A stretch of DNA of 64,000 bases. Source: AG-12 sp027339635 (GTDB taxonomy: Bacteria; Chloroflexota; Dormibacteria; Aeolococcales; Bog-877). Made by a program: the position numbers and the translations under genes. Shown one piece after another: positions 35,805 through 43,655 of this stretch. The stretch's first letter is position 1; every line of letters starts with the position of its first letter. The stretch is taken from NCBI GenBank assembly GCA_027339635.1, contig DAHWNZ010000008.1, positions 1 to 64,000 on the forward strand. The letters are read 5' to 3'. The notes under the pieces were generated by a model. The model was not told the origin of the DNA and made no database searches. It saw nothing but the letters and a program-made list of their open reading frames with translations.

Positions 35805-38470
35805 GAGTGCACCGGATCGCGCTGCGGCACTATCGGGGCGTGGAGGCTGTGGAGGTCGAGCTGGACCCCACCGGGGTCACCGTGATAGAGGGCCCCAACG
35901 GAGTCGGCAAGACCTCCTTGGTGGAGGCCCTTGCCGTCGGCCTGGGGACTGCGGAGACATCCCGGAGCCGAGCGGTGATGGCTCTCCAGCCTGTTGGCGA
36001 GGACGTTGCCCCCGAGATCGAGCTGGATGTGGAGAGCGGGGCCTACCGGTTCACTCTGAGCAAGGGATATCTGAAGCGTCCCAGGGCAACCCTGCGGGTG
36101 GTGGCGCCCAGGGATGAGACGCTGGCCGGTGGGCAGGTGCATGACCGGGTCAATGAGATCCTCGACCTCAGCGGCGTGGACCGCAACCTGCTGCGGTCGC
36201 TCTGGGTCCACCAGGGTGGGGAGATGGCGCAGGTGGGGCTCAAGGAGTGCCCCTCACTGGGGCGGGCCCTGGACGAGGCGGCTGGGCAGACTCCCAGTGG
36301 CGAGCTCGAGGAGTCGGTGCTGGACCGCGTCCGCAAGGAGGCCTCCAGATTCCTGACCCCAGGCGGCGCGGAGCTCAAGTGGCTCAACGACCTGCGCACT
36401 GCGGTATCCCGTGCCGAGCAGGAGCTCGTGGAAGCTCGAAGCATAGAGCAGAGCCTCCAGGAGCAGATGGAGAGAAGTGAGCGCGCCGCGAGTGGTCTGG
36501 CTGCCCTTGGCGAGCAGCTTGACGCCCTCAGGTCCGCGGCTCGCGCTCATGAACGGGCGCTTGCCGAGTTGGAACACCAGGAGCAGGCCGTCGAGCTCGC
36601 GGCCCAGCGCGCTCATTCGAGTGCGGCTTTCGCCCATCTGGCCGAGGAACGCAGGCTGAACCGCGCTGCCATCATCGCCGAGCTGGAGGGGGCGAGAGCA
36701 CGCCTGGAGGAGGCCCAGGAGCTCTTGGCGGGGGCGCAAGCGCGTGAGGCTCCTCTCCAGGAGAGCCTTCTGGACGCTCAGGCCGAGGTTCGACGTGCGG
36801 TCCAGGAGTGGCAGAGCAGATCTGCCGAGCGCCGACTTCGCCAGGGGGATGTGGCGCAGCTTCGCCGCGCCGATGATCTGCGGCTGCTTGAGGAACGGCG
36901 CCGAGCGCTCGATGAGGCGCGGCGGGACCGCGCCGCCGCTCTGGCCGTGATCGAGGCCATCCCGGTCACCGACCAGCTCATGGATCTCCTCAGGACCCTG
37001 GAATTGGAGGTCAAGATGGCGGCCGCGCGCAGGGAGGCCGCCGGGGCCACCGTCACCTTCACGGCCGTCGGCGACCTGAGGCTGGAGTATCAGGGCAGCA
37101 GGACCCGGATCCTCTCCGGGGAGACGTCGGAATTCACCGTCACCGATGAGGTGGGCCGTTTCGACCTGGCCGACCAGGCAGTGATCACCGTCACTCCTGG
37201 AGTTGGTGCCCTGGCCGAGAAGGAGCGCGCTGAGGATGCGGCGGCCAGGTTCCAGGAGCAGCTCTCGGCTCTCGGGCTGCAGACGATGAGCCAGGCGGAG
37301 TCAGCGCTGCGAGACAGGGCCCAAGCCGAGAGCGATCTGGCGCTGGCGGAGGCTGCCCTGGAAAGGGCGCAAGAGGGCTGTTCCGCGGAGGAGTTGGACC
37401 AGCAGATGGCTCGGCTCAGAGCTGAGGGGAGCGTCTACCTGAGTTCGCGCTCAGCTGCTGAGCAGATCCCGGGCGACCTGCAGGCGGCAGGCGTCCTCTT
37501 GGCCGCAGCTGAGCGCCAGGAGCAGGATTCGGAGCAGTCGAGGACCCGAGCGGAGCAGGTCTTGGAGGTGCACCGGAGAGCCGTCGAGGAGGTGCAAAGC
37601 GAGCTGCAGCAGGCGCGCGCGCGGGCCACTCAGGCGCATCTGGAGGTGGCCAGGCTGGAGCAGCAGTTGCAGCGGGCGCGCGCCACCGGTGCCGACGACG
37701 CGGTGGAGGCGGAATTCACCGAGGCCCGGCGTCTGGAGTCGCTGCATGCCGACGAGTTGGCCAGGGCCCAGGCCGCCCTGGAAGGGGCGCAGCCGGACGT
37801 GGTCCGCTCGCTGGCGGCAAACGCGGCGGCTGCGCTGGCCCGGGCCGAGGCCGAGATGAGCGAGTTGAGGGCGCTGGGAGTGAGGGCGGATGCCCAGATC
37901 GAGGTGCTGGCTCCCCGGGGACTGTTTGATCAGACCAAGAGAAAGGAGCACGAGCTGGAGCGCGCCAGTGACGAGCTGAACCGTCAGGTGCGGGCGGCCC
38001 AGGCTGCCAAGGCTCTGCTCACGGCGATGGAGGACTCGAGGTCCCGGGCTCGGTTGAGCTACCTGGCACCCCTCAGGGAACAGATCGAGTCCCGGGGAAG
38101 GGTCGTCTTCGGTCCGGACTTCACCGCCGAGCTGGACCAGGAGACGCTCCAGGTCGTGGGCTGCAGGGTGGGCGCCCGCTTCCTCACCTGGGACCGGCTC
38201 TCCACGGGAACCCAGGAGCAGCTGGCGATCATAGTGCGTCTCGCGGCGGCTTACCTGGCAGCTCCCCAGGGGGGCGTGCCGCTCATCATCGACGACGCCC
38301 TCGGGTACTCCGATGAGGATCGGCTGGAGAGGATGTGCGCCCTGCTGGGGCGCGTCGGCCGGGAGGTGCAGGTGATCATCCTCACCTGCATGCCCAGACG
38401 GTACCTCCAGGTCGGCGGAGCCAGGACGATCCGCCTCGATGGCGGACACCCGCGCCGGGAGGAGCGCTGA
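35801..38470 (+). CDS. SbcC/YhaN-like SMC-type ATPase without zinc hook
   Basis: An 889-residue ABC/SMC-type ATPase. Walker A GPNGVGKTS (31-39) starts the N-terminal lobe; signature LSTGTQEQLAI (800-810) and Walker B LIIDDALGYSDEDRLERM (about 828-845) close the C-terminal lobe. Two long coiled-coil arms flank a small beta-rich insertion (about residues 415-470, TFTAVGDLRLEY ... VITVTPGVGAL). No CxxC zinc hook is visible at the apex, unlike Rad50 or SbcC. This fits the YhaN-like branch of break-repair ATPases, encoded with an SbcD-like nuclease. It overlaps the sbcD-like gene by 4 bp. Confidence 0.8.
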   Translation: MRVHRIALRHYRGVEAVEVELDPTGVTVIEGPNGVGKTSLVEALAVGLGTAETSRSRAVMALQPVGEDVAPEIELDVESGAYRFTLSKGYLKRPRATLRVVAPRDETLAGGQVHDRVNEILDLSGVDRNLLRSLWVHQGGEMAQVGLKECPSLGRALDEAAGQTPSGELEESVLDRVRKEASRFLTPGGAELKWLNDLRTAVSRAEQELVEARSIEQSLQEQMERSERAASGLAALGEQLDALRSAARAHERALAELEHQEQAVELAAQRAHSSAAFAHLAEERRLNRAAIIAELEGARARLEEAQELLAGAQAREAPLQESLLDAQAEVRRAVQEWQSRSAERRLRQGDVAQLRRADDLRLLEERRRALDEARRDRAAALAVIEAIPVTDQLMDLLRTLELEVKMAAARREAAGATVTFTAVGDLRLEYQGSRTRILSGETSEFTVTDEVGRFDLADQAVITVTPGVGALAEKERAEDAAARFQEQLSALGLQTMSQAESALRDRAQAESDLALAEAALERAQEGCSAEELDQQMARLRAEGSVYLSSRSAAEQIPGDLQAAGVLLAAAERQEQDSEQSRTRAEQVLEVHRRAVEEVQSELQQARARATQAHLEVARLEQQLQRARATGADDAVEAEFTEARRLESLHADELARAQAALEGAQPDVVRSLAANAAAALARAEAEMSELRALGVRADAQIEVLAPRGLFDQTKRKEHELERASDELNRQVRAAQAAKALLTAMEDSRSRARLSYLAPLREQIESRGRVVFGPDFTAELDQETLQVVGCRVGARFLTWDRLSTGTQEQLAIIVRLAAAYLAAPQGGVPLIIDDALGYSDEDRLERMCALLGRVGREVQVIILTCMPRRYLQVGGARTIRLDGGHPRREER

Positions 38471-38537
38471 AACGGCGCCGAACGCCGCCCGGTCGCCGTC
38501 GGCGACGACCACGGTCTTGGGGCGAGAGCGGTTGGTC

Positions 38538-39260
38538 TCAATACCAGATCGCCATCGGCAGGCCGAGCGGATCGCGAGGAATGGGTGGGGCCGGCAGCGA
38601 TTGTGCCTGCCCGTCCCGGACCCGGCGGGCGGTCACAAGGCAGGCGCACGCGTCCAGCACATCGAGCCGCAGGCCGGGATGGGAAGCCAGCCAGCCGCGA
38701 ACCCCGCCCATCGCACTCGCCACGAGCTCGACGCGCTGCCCAACCCCGTGAGGCGAATGCTTGCTGGCCAGCGGAGTGCACCCCGCGAGGAGATGGAACA
38801 CCAGCTCCGGGTGACCCTCAAGGACTCGGGCATTCCGAGCTCCGCCGAGCTTGCGGTCCACCTCCCTGATCCTCTTAAAGAGACCGAATGTCTGCGCGGG
38901 GCAACCCCGCCCGTCGAGATCTCGCCACAGCTTGGTGGCTTGACGCTGGGAGTCGGCACCGATCACGGGACGGGGCGGAACCAGGAACACCGTTGACCTC
39001 GCCGGCCCCAAGAGGCGTCGGGCCAGTCCGTCACACTCCCGAAGGCCACTCGCGGGAAGTCCAATCGGCACGTCCAGCACCGCCAGGACGGCGCTCCGTC
39101 GGGCCATCTCGAGGAAGAGGTCGTCGGTGGAGCTGCAGATCACAAGTTCGGGGTCGTGGTTGGCTTCCTGAAATACCGCGACCCAGGTGCCGTGGCTTGC
39201 TCCGTCGGCCCCTACGATGGTCGTGCGGGGCTCCTCACCGGTGGCGGCCTGGGCTAACAC
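38538..39260 (-). CDS. DUF429 family protein (RNase H-like fold)
   Basis: A 240-residue protein with the DUF429 pattern: an N-terminal IVGADGASHGTWVAVF, then AVLDVPIGLPASGLRECD, RVLEGHPELVFHLLAG, and VLDACACLVTARRV near the C-terminus. The conserved acids in GADG, DVPIG, EGHPE and VLDA are in the positions of an RNase H-like metal site. A nuclease role is predicted for this family but not proven. It is convergent with the sbcC-like gene, with about 67 bp between their stops, and is followed by the fused ABC exporter on the same strand. Confidence 0.8.
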   Translation of the reverse strand: MLAQAATGEEPRTTIVGADGASHGTWVAVFQEANHDPELVICSSTDDLFLEMARRSAVLAVLDVPIGLPASGLRECDGLARRLLGPARSTVFLVPPRPVIGADSQRQATKLWRDLDGRGCPAQTFGLFKRIREVDRKLGGARNARVLEGHPELVFHLLAGCTPLASKHSPHGVGQRVELVASAMGGVRGWLASHPGLRLDVLDACACLVTARRVRDGQAQSLPAPPIPRDPLGLPMAIWY

Positions 39261-39290
39261 GGGATCGTCGGCTCAGGTCGGGAGCTGGGA

Positions 39291-42200
39291 TTAGGAAGCA
39301 GCACCGACGCGGCGCCCCTCGGTCTCAAACGACTCCCACATCCCCCGGTAGGCGCCGCCCTTGGCCAGCAGCTCCTCATGGGTTCCGTCTTCCACCAGCA
39401 GGCCATCTTCCATGACCAGGATACGGTCGGCCGTCCGGGCGGTCTGGAGGCGGTGGGCGACCAGCACCGTGGTCCTGCCGGAGGAAACCCGGCTCATGGC
39501 CGTGGAGACCCTGGCCTCGGTGGCGAGGTCCAAGTTCGAGGTGGCCTCGTCCAGGAGCAGGACGGCGGGGTCGACCAGCTCCGCGCGGGCCAGCGCCAGC
39601 AGCTGGCGCTGGCCTGTGGAGAGGGATCTGCCGCGCTCCGACAGCACGTGCTCGAATCCGCCGGGAAGGTCCGCCACGAAGGGCGCGGCGCCGACGGCTT
39701 CCGCAGCCTCCTGCACCTCCCCGTCGGTGGCCTGGGGCCTGCCGTAGGCGATGTTGTCACGAACCGTCCCGGCGAACAGGAAGGGGTCCTGGGGCACATA
39801 TCCGAGCTGGCTGCGATAGGCGGCGAGCTTCAGGTCGCGCAGGTCGTGGCCATCGACCAGGACGCGCCCGGCGGTTGGGTCGTAGAAGCGGCACAGGAGC
39901 TTGGCCAGGGTGGATTTCCCAGCCCCTGTCTGGCCCACGATGGCGACGGTCTGCCCGCCGCGGATCGTCACGTCGAGTCCACGGATGACCTCAGTCTGAG
40001 ATCCTGGGCCTCCCGCGGTGGAGTCCCGGGCGGGGTAGCTGAAGCGAACGTTGCGGAACTCGACACGGCCCCTGAGCCGTCCCGGCACCAGTGGGTGCTC
40101 GCGGTCCGGGGTGATCGTGTCCAGCTTCATCAGCTCGCTCACCCTGCGCATGGAGGCACGGGCCCTCTGCCAGGCGTCGAAGACCTGGGAGAGCTGCTGA
40201 ATCGGGGAGAAGAACATGTCCAGATAGAGCAGAAACGCGATCAGGACCCCCGCCGTCAGCCGTCCGGAGTAGATGAGATAGGCGCCGATCCCCAGGATGA
40301 CCGCATCGGCCGCATCCGACAGGAATTGGACGAAGGGGAAGTAGATGGAGACGAGCCGCTGAGCGGCGACCCGGGTGTCACGATAAGCGCCGCCCAGGCG
40401 CCTGTATTCAAGTTGGCTCAGTCGCTCATGAACGAATGCCTGCGACTCCCTGACCCCCGAGAGGCTCTCCTGGAAGTTGGCGTTGACGATCGCCAGCCGC
40501 TCGCGGGCTCGGTCGTACAGCGCCGCCGAGCGGCGCCGGAAGATGGATGTGGCGACGGCGAGTGGAATGATCACGACGATGGTGGCCGTTGCCAGCTCCC
40601 AGTTCAGCAGGCAGAGCGCGACCCCGACCCCGAAGAAGGTGCAGATGCTGACCGCTGCCGAGATCAGGCCGTCCTCGAGCAGTGACTCGAAGGTGTCGAC
40701 GTCGGTGGTCATGCGGGTCATGATCCGGCCCGCCATCTCCCGCTCGTAGTAGTCGAGCGAGAGCCGCTGCAGCTGGGCCCAGATCTTGATCCGCAACGAG
40801 AGCATGAGGCGCTCCGCGGTCCGCCCCGTGACGAAGGTCTCCGCGATCGAGTCCAGCAGATCTCCGACCGTTATGAACAGGAAGATCCCGGAGGTCGCGA
40901 ACAGCACCACGTAGGACCCGTGCAGGACCCCCTGATCGATGCCCTGGGCGATCAGGAACGGGCCCGCCAGACCCGCCAGCGCATCCAAGACCACGAGCAG
41001 CAGACCAAGCGCCAGCGCCGTTTTGAAGCGACTCATGAAGCGCGGGAGCGAGAAGGTCGGATCACGGCCGGCCTCAACGGCAAGATCCACTTCGGCGTGG
41101 TCTCGGATCCTGGGCAGGGCCGCCACCCTGGCGAGCAGGTCTGGGCTCGGGGTGAGTGTCGCTCGCCATCCGCCGCTGCGGCCCGAGGCCCTGCCCGAGG
41201 AGGAGGCGGCCGCCAGATCGAGTCGTGACTCGCCGGGCTGGTGGCCGAGGGCTGCCGGAATGAGCGCGCTCTCCCCGGTGGCCGTGGCATCCTCGCCGTC
41301 CTGATCCTCATCAGGGCCGGCCAGGAGGAGGCGGTAAGGACCGCAGCGCGCCATCAGCTCCTCGTGGGTGCCCTGATCCAGCACGTGGCCACGCTCGACG
41401 ACCACGATCCGGTCGGCGAGGTGGAGAGTGGAGCGCCGGTGGGCGACCAGGATCGTGGTCCTCCCGCGCATGATCCGGCGCAGCGCCCGATGGATGTCGG
41501 CCTCCACGCGCGAGTCGATGGCGCTGGTGGCATCGTCCAGGACCAGGATCCTCGGGTCGGCCACGAGCGCTCGGGCCAGCGCCACGCGCTGGCGCTGTCC
41601 TCCCGAGAGGCTGAGGCCCCGTTCACCCACCACGGTGTCGTAGCCGCGGGGAAGGGCACTGATGAACTCGTGCGCCTGGGCCGCTCTCGCGGCCTGTTCA
41701 ATCTGCTCCAGGGTGGCGTCGGGCTTGCCGAAGCGGATGTTGTCACGGACGCTGGCCGAAAACAGAAAGCTCTCTTCAAAGGCGAAGCCGATCTGGGATC
41801 TGAGAGATGCCAGCGTGAGCTCGCGGACGTCGTGGCCGTCCACGCGCACTGCGCCGCCCGTGACCTCATAGAACCGCGGCAGCAGCGCGGCCGCGGTCGA
41901 CTTCCCAGATCCCGACGCTCCCACCAGAGCCACGGTCTCCCCGGCGGCGACCAGCAGGTCGAAGTCGCTCAGCACAGGTTGGCCCGAGCCGTAGGAGAAG
42001 TTGACATGGTCGAAGCTGACCTCCCCCCTGGCGTGCTCCAGGGTGAGGGCCCCAGGCCGGTCCTGGATCATGGGAACAGCTCCAACCAGATCGAAGATCC
42101 GCTCCACGCCGGCGCGGGCCTGCTGCGCGACGGTGAGAATGCCGGCCAGGGTCCGGGCCGGCGACATCAGCTGAGTGAGGTAGGTGGAGAAGGCGAGGAA

Positions 42201-43046
42201 GGTGCCGAGGGTGAGCTCGTGATGCAGCACCATCCACCCTCCCAGGGCCAGCACGGCCACCTGCCCCAGGGTCGGCAGGGATTGCAGCAGCGGCTGGTAG
42301 CGAGCCTGGAGGCGAACCACTCTCATGTGGGACCCATACAGGCGCTGGGCCGATTCCACGAGTCGGTTCAACTCGCGCGGCTCCTGGCCGAAGGCCTTGA
42401 CGATGCGGACTCCGTTGACGTCGTCGTCCACGATCTGGGCCACCTCCCCCTCCCGCTGCTGGCCGTCCCAACTCGCCGGGAACATCCTGGTGCGCATCCG
42501 ATAGGCGATCACCACCAGGGAGGGCGCCACCACCAAGCTGACGATTGCGAGCAGCGGCGAGAGCACCAGCATTATCACCAAAGACGCGACCAGGAGCAGG
42601 ACATTGCTGGTGACATTGGGGAAGTACGACAGCAGGCTCTGAACCAGAGTGGCATCGGAGTTGGCCCTGGACACGAGCTGCCCTGTCGGCATCGCGTCGT
42701 GACTTTCGAAGTCCAGAGTCTGGAGGCGGTCGAACATCGCGTTGCGCAGGTCGTACTGGACGTCCAGGGCCACCCTGCCCCCCCGGTAGCGCCGCACGAA
42801 GGCCGCCGCGAAGGCGATGGCTCCGACCAGAAGCAGGGCGCCCAGCCAGGGGAGGAGAGGGGCCCTGCGGTGCAGGATGACGTTGTCCACGATCTGGCGC
42901 TCGATCAGAGGAGCCGTGGCCAGGGCTCCGCTACCGACCACGGCCGCTCCCATCGCCAGCGCCACGTTGGCCCGGTGGCGAAGGATGTAGGGGAGAAGCA
43001 GGCGTATCCAGCCGACCCTTTTGACGCCCTTCTGGTCCTTCCTCAA
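39291..43046 (-). CDS. Fused two-unit ABC exporter (TMD-NBD-TMD-NBD)
   Basis: A 1251-residue fusion of two half-transporters. The first unit (residues about 1-590) has Walker A GASGSGKST, signature SLSGGQRQRVALARAL and Walker B ILVLDDATSAID, where the catalytic glutamate is D. The second (about 660-1251) has GQTGAGKST, SLSTGQRQLLALARAE and VLLLDEATSNLD, where it is intact but the signature is LSTGQ. Such asymmetric heterodimer-like exporters, known in Gram-positive bacteria and mycobacteria, export drugs or lipids. The start is TTG at 43046, overlapping the marR stop (TTGA). MarR-type regulation is implied. Confidence 0.88.
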   Translation of the reverse strand: MRKDQKGVKRVGWIRLLLPYILRHRANVALAMGAAVVGSGALATAPLIERQIVDNVILHRRAPLLPWLGALLLVGAIAFAAAFVRRYRGGRVALDVQYDLRNAMFDRLQTLDFESHDAMPTGQLVSRANSDATLVQSLLSYFPNVTSNVLLLVASLVIMLVLSPLLAIVSLVVAPSLVVIAYRMRTRMFPASWDGQQREGEVAQIVDDDVNGVRIVKAFGQEPRELNRLVESAQRLYGSHMRVVRLQARYQPLLQSLPTLGQVAVLALGGWMVLHHELTLGTFLAFSTYLTQLMSPARTLAGILTVAQQARAGVERIFDLVGAVPMIQDRPGALTLEHARGEVSFDHVNFSYGSGQPVLSDFDLLVAAGETVALVGASGSGKSTAAALLPRFYEVTGGAVRVDGHDVRELTLASLRSQIGFAFEESFLFSASVRDNIRFGKPDATLEQIEQAARAAQAHEFISALPRGYDTVVGERGLSLSGGQRQRVALARALVADPRILVLDDATSAIDSRVEADIHRALRRIMRGRTTILVAHRRSTLHLADRIVVVERGHVLDQGTHEELMARCGPYRLLLAGPDEDQDGEDATATGESALIPAALGHQPGESRLDLAAASSSGRASGRSGGWRATLTPSPDLLARVAALPRIRDHAEVDLAVEAGRDPTFSLPRFMSRFKTALALGLLLVVLDALAGLAGPFLIAQGIDQGVLHGSYVVLFATSGIFLFITVGDLLDSIAETFVTGRTAERLMLSLRIKIWAQLQRLSLDYYEREMAGRIMTRMTTDVDTFESLLEDGLISAAVSICTFFGVGVALCLLNWELATATIVVIIPLAVATSIFRRRSAALYDRARERLAIVNANFQESLSGVRESQAFVHERLSQLEYRRLGGAYRDTRVAAQRLVSIYFPFVQFLSDAADAVILGIGAYLIYSGRLTAGVLIAFLLYLDMFFSPIQQLSQVFDAWQRARASMRRVSELMKLDTITPDREHPLVPGRLRGRVEFRNVRFSYPARDSTAGGPGSQTEVIRGLDVTIRGGQTVAIVGQTGAGKSTLAKLLCRFYDPTAGRVLVDGHDLRDLKLAAYRSQLGYVPQDPFLFAGTVRDNIAYGRPQATDGEVQEAAEAVGAAPFVADLPGGFEHVLSERGRSLSTGQRQLLALARAELVDPAVLLLDEATSNLDLATEARVSTAMSRVSSGRTTVLVAHRLQTARTADRILVMEDGLLVEDGTHEELLAKGGAYRGMWESFETEGRRVGAAS

Positions 43047-43516
43047 GTGGGGCCCGGGGACTCGGGCAGAGATGGTCCGGCAGGGGGAGCAACCCGCCTG
43101 CTCTCCAACGCCATCGCCAGCGCCGCCAACTGCTCCGATGCCAGCGCCGGCCGGGCGGTCAGGGAGAGCACCTCCGCCAGCGCCTGAGCCATCGCGGTCT
43201 CGGCTTCCGCGAGCGCGTCGCGCCCCGCCTCGGTCACGGTGAGGCAGCTGGCCCGCCGGTCGCCGGGTTCGACCGCGCGTTCCAGGAAGCCCCTCGCCGC
43301 CAGGGTTTCCAAGATGGCGCTGACCGCCGGTTTGCCGACCGTGAGTCGGCTGGCCAGCCGCGAAGCGCGGGCATCACCGCCCGCAATCGTGCTGAGCACA
43401 CGGTATTGGGCGAGCCCCAAGCCGGCGGAATTGCGCTCCAGAAATCTCGCCAGATGAGCAAGGCCCCGCAGCGTTCCTGGGGTGATCTCCGTCGTCTCGG
43501 CGGGGTCAATGGACAT
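43043..43516 (-). CDS. MarR family transcriptional regulator
   Basis: A winged-helix regulator of about 157 residues, starting with ATG at 43516. GLAQYRVLSTIAGGDARASRLASRLTVGKPAVSAILETL is the DNA-binding core (described as residues 35-73), followed by LAARGFLERAVEPGDRRASCLTVTEAG, the wing. It is the first gene of an operon with the fused ABC exporter, so the exporter is its likely target. Dyads in the upstream 43537-43560 region could be its operator. Confidence 0.87.
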   Translation of the reverse strand: MSIDPAETTEITPGTLRGLAHLARFLERNSAGLGLAQYRVLSTIAGGDARASRLASRLTVGKPAVSAILETLAARGFLERAVEPGDRRASCLTVTEAGRDALAEAETAMAQALAEVLSLTARPALASEQLAALAMALESRRVAPPAGPSLPESPGPT

Positions 43517-43536
43517 CCCCCAATGGTACCGAAAAC

Positions 43537-43560
43537 GGTTCATGACTCGAACCAATTGGT
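43537..43560. promoter_or_regulatory. Candidate MarR operator (overlapping dyads)
   Basis: GGTTC-ATGACTC-GAACC (43537-43553) overlaps a perfect palindrome ACCAATTGGT (43551-43560). Both lie just upstream of the MarR start at 43516, as expected for an autoregulatory operator of the MarR-ABC operon. Confidence 0.45.
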
Positions 43561-43629
43561 GGACTGCCAGCCAGTGAGGAAGGCGGGGAGCAGCGCCTGC
43601 CAGGGATCTTCCCCTGCCACCTGGAGCCG

Positions 43630-43655
43630 TTGATAAGCACATTTGTTTGTATCAT
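43630..43655. promoter_or_regulatory. dnaE2 control region with nested dyad and degenerate SOS-like half-sites
   Basis: TTGATA (43630-43635) resembles a -35 element and TATCAT (43650-43655) a -10, but their 14-bp spacing is short. TGATA and TATCA form the outer arms of a dyad around AGCAC-ATTT-GTTTG (43636-43649), which matches the LexA consensus at 7 of 10 positions. The layout echoes the imuA promoter. If used, transcription would start near the first codons of dnaE2. Confidence 0.4.
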
